Below, in pieces: positions 40,676 through 47,697 of a stretch of 64,000 nucleotides of DNA. The stretch comes from CAYPFY01 sp964410105. Its GTDB lineage: Bacteria; Bacteroidota; Ignavibacteria; UBA10030; SZUA-254. The DNA is taken from NCBI GenBank assembly GCA_964410105.1, contig CAYPFY010000017.1:1-64000 (forward strand). Reading direction: 5' to 3'. Positions within the stretch are counted from its first letter, which is position 1. The number at the start of each line of letters is the position of its first letter. Made by a program: the position numbers and the translations under genes. Below the pieces are notes generated by a model. The model was not told the DNA's origin, did not search any database, and saw only the letters and a list, made by a program, of their open reading frames with translations.

Positions 40676-43177
40676 CTATTCCTCCGTTTCCTTTATTTTG
40701 TTCCGCAACTCCTCCGCTTTCTGCTGAAGTTGGACGAGCAGCTGTTCAAACTGTGGATCGTGACTAAGTGATCCGAACAATGGATCCATCCGCAATAGCC
40801 GGTAATTGACGAATCCGTCCTCTGCCATCTTCCTGAGCCAGGAATAAGCCTCCGTTTTGCCTCCGTTGAGTGCGCTCAAAGCAGCAAGATCGTATGGTAT
40901 GGACGGGTCCCGCGGAACCTCCTTCAGATCCTGTAAGCTTCTCCGCAAACTGTTTGCATAGAGTTTCTGAGAGGCAGATTTATCGCCCATCTGTTGAAGA
41001 ATATACCCAAGGTATGTCGTGTTGTTTGCTAGGATACTGCTGCTAAACGAACCCGAATCCTTTACGACAATCGTCCTGAAGAAGTCTCTGGCTCTCGGCA
41101 TGTCCCCGCCGAGGAGGTGTATTCCTCCGGCGAAGCTATAGTTGAGAGTATCGTCTGAATATCGGGCGATGAGGGAGTCCGCATGTGCTATGGCTTCACC
41201 CGATCGGCCGTCCATCAGTTCCATCCACGCAAGGCTCCTAAGGACCTCGTCTGGGTCGCGTTGTTCAAGTTCTTCTGCCTTCCGGCAATATAAGAGTGCG
41301 TTGTGAACGTCGCCAAGCTCACTGTAGATGTCCGCAACACTAAGATAAGAATGTGACTTTGTCGGGTTGAGAAGTATCGACTTTTTGTAGAATTGTATAG
41401 CCTTGGGATAATCGTACTCGGCGTGGTATTCCGATCCTAAACCGCTTACCGTTGCGAAGGAATTTGGATTGAGGGTGACTGCCTTCTCGAGTGATTGGAT
41501 GGCACTGTCATGGCTTCCCACGAGCCCGTAGGCAGCCCCCAAAGCAATGTAACCTTCGGAGAGATTCGGATCGATCGAGAGTGCCTTCCGTGCGAGGGTG
41601 AGGCTTGAATCTAGCGTCGCCCTCAGGTTCGTTTGGACGTACAGATTTGCGTATGATTTCCCCATTGTCGCATAAGCCAGGGCGAAATTGGGATCCAGGG
41701 CGGTGGCTTTCCTGCAGAGCGATATCGCCATCTCAAGACTCCTAGTTCGTCCGAAGGGAAGTTCCCGGGCCCGCAGGCAGTAGGTGTATGCATCAATGTT
41801 TTCGGTGGGCTTTTTTTCTATGAGGGCCTTCTCATTCGCTGAGAGTCGTGCCCGGAGGGCCGCGGCAATTTTCTGCGCCACGTCGCTCTGGACATCAAAG
41901 ATATCTTTTACGTCCCGGTCGTAGGTCTCAGCCCAGATGTGCCTGTCTGTCCCCGCCTCGATCAACTGCGCCGCTATCCGCATCCTGCTTCCTGCCTGCC
42001 GGACGCTTCCCTCAAGTATCGCCCCGGCGTTCAGTTCTCTTCCGATTTGGGGTATCGTCTTTGTGGTTCCCTTGTACTGCATGACGGAGGTGCGGGAGAT
42101 GACATTCAGATCGGCGATTTTCGAGAGCTGCGTGAGGATATCTTCCATCATGCCGTCGCTGAAGTACTCGTCATCCGCCTTCCCGCTCAAATTTGAAAAG
42201 GGAAGCACCGCAATGGTTTTGCCATGCGTGAGACGCGGCTGGCCGCCCGGTCGGATGAAGTAAAACAAGACGCCCGCAATGCTTATGGCTGCCGCGGCGA
42301 TGACCCAGGGAAGCTTTGATCTCCTGACGACTGTTTTTACGACCCCCGTGCTTTCATGCTGTATCTGTCTCAGGCCTTCTGCTATTTCCTCAGCGGTCTG
42401 GTACCTCTTTTCCTTTTCTTTTTCAAGACACCGGTTGATTACCTCCGTCAGTTCCGAAGGCAGTGCAGGACGTGCGGCTTCTGCCGGAGATGGTTCTTCG
42501 TTTAAGATCGAATAGCTGAGCGCAGTCTCATGCTCGCCGCGGAAGGGGAGATGTGTGGTCGATAATTCATAGAGAACGATTCCATAAGAGAAGAGGTCCG
42601 ACCGGTTGTCAATATCCTCTCCACGGATCTGCTCCGGCGACATATAGGCGGCCGTCCCAATGGTGCTTCCGGTTTTGGTCAAATGGACAGAACCCCTCAA
42701 CTTGGCAAGGCCGAAATCGGTGATTTTTACGCGCCCCTCCTCGGTGAGCATAACGTTTTCTGTCTTCACGTCCCGGTGAACAATGCCGTGACGATGTGCA
42801 TGGGCAAGTCCCTCAGCGATCTGGATCCCATAGTCGAGGATCTCGGCGACGGAGAGCTCCTTGTCTTCTGCCTTGAGGCGTTTGATTTTGGATTTCAATG
42901 TGCCGCCCGGGATGTATTCGAGCACCAGGAATTTCTTTTTCCCCGCTTCGTCGACGTCGTGAATGGTGGCAATGGAAGGGTGGTTGAGCGCGGAGATTGC
43001 CCTTGCCTCCTGCTCGAACCGGGCCAGCTCGTCCTGTGACGTCGCCGTCTCCGGTGGCAGGAATTTCAGGGCTACCATGCGGTCCAGTTTTAGGTCGTGG
43101 GCCTTGTAGACCACCCCCATCCCGCCTTCACCCAGTTTTTCCAGGATGGTGTAATGTGAAACCGTTTCGCCGATCAC
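40676..43177 (-). CDS. transmembrane Ser/Thr protein kinase with FlgO-like and TPR domains
   Basis: 833 residues from GTG 43177. The kinase domain has GEGGMGVVYKA, the VALK lysine, HRDVKTEN and DFG, all intact. A transmembrane helix (around 290-310, PWVIAAAAISIAGVLFYFI) follows, then the FlgO/adenylate-cyclase-associated domain (KTIAVLPFSNLSG, FSDGMMEDILTQLSKI) and a long TPR array. It is a paralogue of 4134-6461 with the same order of domains, and it lies in a normal operon-like setting rather than among attC-like repeats. The promoter upstream is divergent from carB. Targets are unknown. Confidence 0.94.
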   Translation of the reverse strand: MIGETVSHYTILEKLGEGGMGVVYKAHDLKLDRMVALKFLPPETATSQDELARFEQEARAISALNHPSIATIHDVDEAGKKKFLVLEYIPGGTLKSKIKRLKAEDKELSVAEILDYGIQIAEGLAHAHRHGIVHRDVKTENVMLTEEGRVKITDFGLAKLRGSVHLTKTGSTIGTAAYMSPEQIRGEDIDNRSDLFSYGIVLYELSTTHLPFRGEHETALSYSILNEEPSPAEAARPALPSELTEVINRCLEKEKEKRYQTAEEIAEGLRQIQHESTGVVKTVVRRSKLPWVIAAAAISIAGVLFYFIRPGGQPRLTHGKTIAVLPFSNLSGKADDEYFSDGMMEDILTQLSKIADLNVISRTSVMQYKGTTKTIPQIGRELNAGAILEGSVRQAGSRMRIAAQLIEAGTDRHIWAETYDRDVKDIFDVQSDVAQKIAAALRARLSANEKALIEKKPTENIDAYTYCLRARELPFGRTRSLEMAISLCRKATALDPNFALAYATMGKSYANLYVQTNLRATLDSSLTLARKALSIDPNLSEGYIALGAAYGLVGSHDSAIQSLEKAVTLNPNSFATVSGLGSEYHAEYDYPKAIQFYKKSILLNPTKSHSYLSVADIYSELGDVHNALLYCRKAEELEQRDPDEVLRSLAWMELMDGRSGEAIAHADSLIARYSDDTLNYSFAGGIHLLGGDMPRARDFFRTIVVKDSGSFSSSILANNTTYLGYILQQMGDKSASQKLYANSLRRSLQDLKEVPRDPSIPYDLAALSALNGGKTEAYSWLRKMAEDGFVNYRLLRMDPLFGSLSHDPQFEQLLVQLQQKAEELRNKIKETEE

Positions 43178-43218
43178 AGATGAGTATCCTGCCCGAGAAG
43201 GTTTTGGTTCAAAGTTTA

Positions 43219-43250
43219 CAAAGGTATGGAAATTTCACCGGACTGTCAAA
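43219..43250 (-). promoter_or_regulatory. Bacteroidota-type promoter of the kinase gene
   Basis: On the minus strand TTTG (43250-43247), a 20-nt spacer and TACCTTTG (43226-43219) match TTTG and TAnnTTTG exactly. This is the best promoter in the window and supports the Bacteroidota placement. The start codon is about 40 nt downstream. Confidence 0.65.
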
Positions 43251-43260
43251 ATAACAGTCC
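43240..43260. promoter_or_regulatory. palindrome over the kinase -33 element
   Basis: GGACTGT (43240-43246), 7 nt, then ACAGTCC (43254-43260): a perfect 7-nt inverted repeat. The TTTG -33 box (43247-43250) lies in its centre. It could be a repressor binding site, or a hairpin; the divergent carB start is 56 nt away. Confidence 0.45.
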
Positions 43261-43315
43261 ACGACGACACCGGTGGTGGTAAATCTCTCGAATTCTTTAT
43301 ATCTTTAAAATTCGA

Positions 43316-44839
43316 ATGCCCAAACGTACGGATCTCAATAAAATTCTTGTCATTGGCGCAGGGCCGATCGTGATCGGCCAGGCGTGCGAGTTCGATTACT
43401 CCGGCACCCAGGCCTGCAAGGTTTTGAAAGAAGAAGGTTTCCGCGTGATCCTGGTGAACAGCAACCCCGCCACGATTATGACCGACCCGGAGTTCGCCGA
43501 CCGAACATATATAGAGCCCATCACCCCGTTTTTTGTCGAGAAAATCGTCGAACGAGAGCGCCCCGATGCTATTCTCCCCACCATGGGAGGGCAGACAGCC
43601 CTGAATACCGCCGTGGCCCTGGCCGAGTCCGGGGTTTTGGATAAGTATGGGGTCGAACTGATCGGCGCGAAGCTGGATGCGATTAAGAAAGCAGAAAGCA
43701 GAGAGCTTTTTCAGAAGACGATGGACGATATCTCGCTCGAAACGGCAAAAGGGGCCTTTGTGCACTCCGCTGACGAGGCCTCTGCGTTCGCAGAGAAGAC
43801 GGGGTTTCCCCTTATAATCCGCCCCTCGTTTACTTTGGGGGGGACCGGCGGCGGGATCGCCTATAATATTGAAGAGTTTCAGGAAAAAATCGCCCACGCT
43901 CTCTCCGCAAGCCCTATCCATGAAACGCTTGTCGAGGAATCCGTCGTTGGCTGGAAGGAGTTCGAGCTGGAGGTGATGCGCGATCTGAAGGATAATGTGG
44001 TGATTATCTGTTCGATCGAAAATTTTGATCCGATGGGAGTGCATACCGGGGATTCCATCACGGTCGCCCCCGCACAGACTCTCACCGACAAAGAATACCA
44101 GCATATGCGCGACGCCGCATTGAAAATTATCCGGGCCATCGGCGTGGAGACCGGCGGCTCGAATATCCAGTTTGCCGTTAATCCTGATAACGGGAAAATG
44201 CTTGTGATCGAGATGAACCCCCGGGTGTCCCGCTCCTCAGCCCTTGCCTCGAAGGCGACAGGGTTTCCGATTGCAAAGATTGCTGCAAAACTTTCTGTGG
44301 GCTATACCCTCGATGAGATTCCCAATGATATCACGAAGAAGACCCCCGCGTCGTTCGAGCCGACCATCGATTATACCGTTGTGAAAATCCCGCGCTGGGA
44401 TTTTGAAAAGTTCAAGGGCGTCGACGATACCCTCGGCGTTCAAATGAAATCGGTCGGCGAGGCGATGGCTTTCGGAAGGACGTTCAAGGAAGCTCTCCAG
44501 AAAGCCTTGAGATCTCTCGAGAACGACCGCTACGGTCTCGGAGCAGACGGGAAGGACGATTTTTCCCCGGAACTTCTCAGCGAGTCTGAGCAAAATGCCT
44601 GGCGCGAAAAGGTGATCAGCCACCTCCGTATGCCGAAGGCGGATAATATTTTTTATCTCCGCTACGCTCTTCAGCTCGGTATTTCTCTCGATGAGCTGTA
44701 TTCGATCACCAAGATCGATAGATGGTTTCTGCATAATATCAAACAGATTGTCGACCTGGAAACGGAACTGAGGGGTTTCGCTGCCGGGTCCAATGGGGAG
44801 GATGTTGTCGTCCAACGAAAAGAAGGGATCGGAATATGA
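43316..44839 (+). CDS. carB: carbamoyl-phosphate synthase large subunit, N-terminal half
   Basis: 507 residues, the first ATP-grasp unit of CarB. The opening MPKRTDLNKILVIGAGPIVI, the SNPATIMTDP block, RPSFTLGGTGGG (169-180) and IEMNPRVSRSSALASKATG are canonical. It makes carboxyphosphate and carbamate intermediates with the small subunit (CarA, not seen). The gene ends after IDRWFLHNIKQIVDLE, inside the oligomerisation region, so it is half of a split carB rather than truncated. The stop overlaps the next start by ATGA. TATCTTTA at 43300-43307 may be a -7 element close to the ATG. Confidence 0.96.
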   Translation: MPKRTDLNKILVIGAGPIVIGQACEFDYSGTQACKVLKEEGFRVILVNSNPATIMTDPEFADRTYIEPITPFFVEKIVERERPDAILPTMGGQTALNTAVALAESGVLDKYGVELIGAKLDAIKKAESRELFQKTMDDISLETAKGAFVHSADEASAFAEKTGFPLIIRPSFTLGGTGGGIAYNIEEFQEKIAHALSASPIHETLVEESVVGWKEFELEVMRDLKDNVVIICSIENFDPMGVHTGDSITVAPAQTLTDKEYQHMRDAALKIIRAIGVETGGSNIQFAVNPDNGKMLVIEMNPRVSRSSALASKATGFPIAKIAAKLSVGYTLDEIPNDITKKTPASFEPTIDYTVVKIPRWDFEKFKGVDDTLGVQMKSVGEAMAFGRTFKEALQKALRSLENDRYGLGADGKDDFSPELLSESEQNAWREKVISHLRMPKADNIFYLRYALQLGISLDELYSITKIDRWFLHNIKQIVDLETELRGFAAGSNGEDVVVQRKEGIGI

Positions 44840-45288
44840 AGTTGTCAGCGCTCATTCTCCTGCTTTCTACCGCGGCTCTTTCTCAAATCCCGCCCGACCG
44901 TGACGCGCTTCTTAAGGGCGATCCCATGGGGCAGGCCTCCGTCGCCGTAGCGTACGGATTCCCCGCTCCCAAACGCGCCATGGACCTCGCAAAAGAGCTG
45001 GATCTGTCACAGGAGCAGATGAAATCGCTCAAGAGCGTGTCGACCGAGGTGACGACCCGTTCGAAGGAGCTGGCCGACAGAATCATCAGAGTTGAGGAGG
45101 AGATGAATGACGCGTTCAAGACCGGGCTCGTCGGGGAGAAATCTGTGCGTGACGACGCCGAACAAATCGGCCGGCTGCGGGGCCGCCTCCGCGCCACGCA
45201 TCTCGTCTCCTACGTGAAGACGAAAGCGATTTTAACCGACAAGCAGTTTGAGCTCTATAAGAAACTCTCCGCCTCTGCGAAGAAATGA
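44836..45288 (+). CDS. exported Spy/CpxP-like helical protein
   Basis: 150 residues with a signal peptide (MKLSALILLLSTAALSQ). The mature part is helical: PKRAMDLAKELDLSQEQMKSLKSV then a long charged hairpin and LRATHLVSYVKTKAILTDKQFELYKKL. The L-S-x-E-Q and L-T-x-x-Q spacing resembles Spy/CpxP (LTxxQ) periplasmic proteins, but the usual LTxxQ motif is present only in degenerate form. It overlaps carB-N and carB-C by ATGA on both sides, so it is complete and is not a sequencing artefact. Its role beside a cytoplasmic enzyme is unexplained. Confidence 0.8.
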   Translation: MKLSALILLLSTAALSQIPPDRDALLKGDPMGQASVAVAYGFPAPKRAMDLAKELDLSQEQMKSLKSVSTEVTTRSKELADRIIRVEEEMNDAFKTGLVGEKSVRDDAEQIGRLRGRLRATHLVSYVKTKAILTDKQFELYKKLSASAKK

Positions 45289-47081
45289 AGCCTGTAACCC
45301 CGGAAATTCTCCTGAAAGCGAAACAGTACGGCTTCTCGGACCGTCAGCTTGCCTGGCTCTGGAAATCCGATGAGTCGGCCGTCCGCAGGCTGCGCGAGCA
45401 GCTGAATGTGAAACCCGTCTTCAAAACGGTGGATACGTGCGCCGCGGAGTTTCAGGCGGAAACTCCCTACCACTACTCCACCTACGAAACTGAATCGGAA
45501 GTGCACCGATCAGACCGCAGGAAGGTGGTTATCCTCGGCGGCGGTCCGAACCGCATCGGGCAGGGGATCGAGTTTGACTACTGCTGCGTGCACGGCGTCT
45601 TCGGCCTCTCCGAAGAGGGGTTTGAGACTATTATGATTAACTGCAACCCCGAGACGGTTTCTACCGATTACGACCAGACAGATAAGCTTTATTTCGAGCC
45701 CCTGACGCTGGAAAATGTCCTCGATATCTGCGAAGCGGAAAAACCCGAAGGGGTGATCGTGAGCTTCGGCGGTCAAACGCCGCTAAAGATTTCGAAAGCG
45801 CTCGAGGCGAATGGGATAAAAATTCTGGGCACGTCGCCTGAGGATATCGATGTGGCCGAGGACCGGAAGCGATTCGGCGATCTTTTGAAAAAACTTCATA
45901 TCCCGCATCCCCAGGATGGGACGGCTACTTCTGTGAGTGAGGCGGTTTCCGTTGCCGCCCGGATCGGCTACCCCGTCCTGGTTCGTCCCTCTTATGTCCT
46001 CGGAGGAAGGGCGATGGAGATTGTGTATAAGCCCGAGGCTCTCGAGCAGTATATGAAGGCCGCCGTGAATGTGTCGCCTGATCATCCCATCCTTATCGAC
46101 AAGTTTCTGGAGGACGCAAAGGAATTTGATGTGGATGCGGTCTGCGACGGGACCGATGTCATGATCGGCGGGGTCCTCCAGCACATCGAAGAAGCCGGCA
46201 TTCACTCCGGGGACAGCGCATGCGTGCTGATGCCCGGGGCCGAAAGCGTGCAGGTTATCGAACAGCTTAAGGATTTTACCAGAAAACTCGCCCTCGCCCT
46301 CCACGTCCGAGGGCTGGTGAATGTCCAGTGCGCCGAGAAGAATGGGATCGTTTACGTGCTTGAAGTAAACCCGCGGGCCTCGCGTACCGTGCCCTTCGTG
46401 AGTAAGGCTATGGGTCTCCCGCTTGCAAAGATTGCTGCCAAGGTGATGGTTGGAAAATCTCTCCGGCAACTCGGCCTTCCCCTTAATGCCCCCCCCGCCC
46501 ATATAGCGGTGAAAGAGCCGGTTTTTCCTTTCGGAAAATTTCCCAAGGCTAAAGTCTACCTCGGTCCCGAAATGCGGTCCACAGGCGAGGTGATGTCCAT
46601 TTCAGAAAATTTCGGGGACGCGATCGCCAAAGCTTTTATCGGCGCCGGCGGGCACCTTCCCACTGCCGGGGGTGTTTTCATTAGCGTGAATAATAATGAT
46701 AAGAATTACAAGCTCCTTGAGGTGGCAAAAGGTTTTCAACGGCTCGGCTTTTCCCTTTTTGCGACGGCCGGCACCGCCGATTTCCTCTCGCAGCACAAGG
46801 TAGAGGCAGTGAAGGTTTTTAAGGTGAATGAGGGCCGCCCGAATGTGGTGGACCATATTAAGAACGGGGAAATCCATATCGTGGTGAATACGCCCCTGGG
46901 CGAAGCGTCACGCTACGATGAGCTTTCGATCGGAAGCGCATCGCTCGAGGCCAAGATCCCGATCATCACGACTATATCCGCCGCCGCCGCGGCCGTCAAA
47001 GGGATCCAGTGGACCCGCGAACGAAAGTTTTCCGTCAAAACTTTGCAGGAATATAATGCAGAAATGGGGACACGATCATGA
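45285..47081 (+). CDS. carB: carbamoyl-phosphate synthase large subunit, C-terminal half
   Basis: 598 residues: the rest of the oligomerisation helices (AKQYGFSDRQLAWLW), the second ATP-grasp unit (VILGGGPNRIGQGIEFDYCC, RPSYVLGGRAME at 234-245, LEVNPRASRTVPFVSKAMG) and the MGS-like regulatory domain (about 465-598, FSLFATAGTADFL). It uses the second ATP to make carbamoyl phosphate for pyrimidines and arginine. The two halves total 1,105 residues, close to a single CarB chain. The start overlaps the Spy-like gene and the stop overlaps the next gene, each by ATGA. Confidence 0.96.
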   Translation: MKPVTPEILLKAKQYGFSDRQLAWLWKSDESAVRRLREQLNVKPVFKTVDTCAAEFQAETPYHYSTYETESEVHRSDRRKVVILGGGPNRIGQGIEFDYCCVHGVFGLSEEGFETIMINCNPETVSTDYDQTDKLYFEPLTLENVLDICEAEKPEGVIVSFGGQTPLKISKALEANGIKILGTSPEDIDVAEDRKRFGDLLKKLHIPHPQDGTATSVSEAVSVAARIGYPVLVRPSYVLGGRAMEIVYKPEALEQYMKAAVNVSPDHPILIDKFLEDAKEFDVDAVCDGTDVMIGGVLQHIEEAGIHSGDSACVLMPGAESVQVIEQLKDFTRKLALALHVRGLVNVQCAEKNGIVYVLEVNPRASRTVPFVSKAMGLPLAKIAAKVMVGKSLRQLGLPLNAPPAHIAVKEPVFPFGKFPKAKVYLGPEMRSTGEVMSISENFGDAIAKAFIGAGGHLPTAGGVFISVNNNDKNYKLLEVAKGFQRLGFSLFATAGTADFLSQHKVEAVKVFKVNEGRPNVVDHIKNGEIHIVVNTPLGEASRYDELSIGSASLEAKIPIITTISAAAAAVKGIQWTRERKFSVKTLQEYNAEMGTRS

Positions 47082-47617
47082 AGGTTTTATTGAGCCTCTT
47101 ATTGGTCTCGGCGGGCATCTCGCTTGCCCAGACCCCGGCATCTCCAGTAAATATCGATCTCGGTATCGGTGGGGGGGTCTCACAGCCGGTCGGAAGTTTG
47201 GGGGATATTACAAATACGGGATGGAACGCCGGCGCCAGAGCGCGCATCTCGGGCCTTATCCCGCTTCACCTCCTCGCGTCCGCTACGTATAACAGGCTGC
47301 CGTTCAAATCGAGCAGCGATTCGCACACCGCCTGGCTCCTCGGCGCCGGGGTCGAGCTTCCGATTCCTCTGGTCATCGTCAGGCCTTATCTCGGAGCCGA
47401 TGGTCTGGTGTCGGTCGTTTCCAGCACCGCCACCCCCGGATCGGTTACCCGCGAAGGCTTTGGCATCGGCGGAGGCGTGATGTTTTCGGCTCCCTTTTTG
47501 GGGAATATCGACGCGTCGCTGAAATATCAGATGTTTAATGTCGTCGGCAAGGTGAGCAACGAGGATACGATTTCCCAGGTCGCTGCCACACTTTCGCTGA
47601 TGTTCCCGCTGCTCTGA
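47078..47617 (+). CDS. small outer-membrane beta-barrel-like protein
   Basis: 179 residues with a signal peptide (MKVLLSLLLVSAGISLAQ). The mature part has amphipathic strands ending in aromatic or branched residues (VNIDLGIGGGVSQPVG, GARARISGL, ALLGAGVEL-type) and a C-terminal LSLMFPLL, consistent with an OmpA/OmpW-like eight-stranded barrel. No porin or enzyme motif is seen. It follows carB-C with an ATGA overlap, so it belongs to the same transcript. Eighty nt separate it from uvrA. Confidence 0.75.
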   Translation: MKVLLSLLLVSAGISLAQTPASPVNIDLGIGGGVSQPVGSLGDITNTGWNAGARARISGLIPLHLLASATYNRLPFKSSSDSHTAWLLGAGVELPIPLVIVRPYLGADGLVSVVSSTATPGSVTREGFGIGGGVMFSAPFLGNIDASLKYQMFNVVGKVSNEDTISQVAATLSLMFPLL

Positions 47618-47697
47618 CCGGCTCTCCTGCCAGCGGACGGGCTTTTCCTTCCTCCACGGTTTTTGATTGGCTCGGTGCCCTCGTGCTGTGACTTATT

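Noticed and set aside
43316..47081. Split carB as a frameshift or assembly error
   Set aside because: A complete gene with its own signal peptide lies between the halves, and both joints are clean ATGA overlaps.
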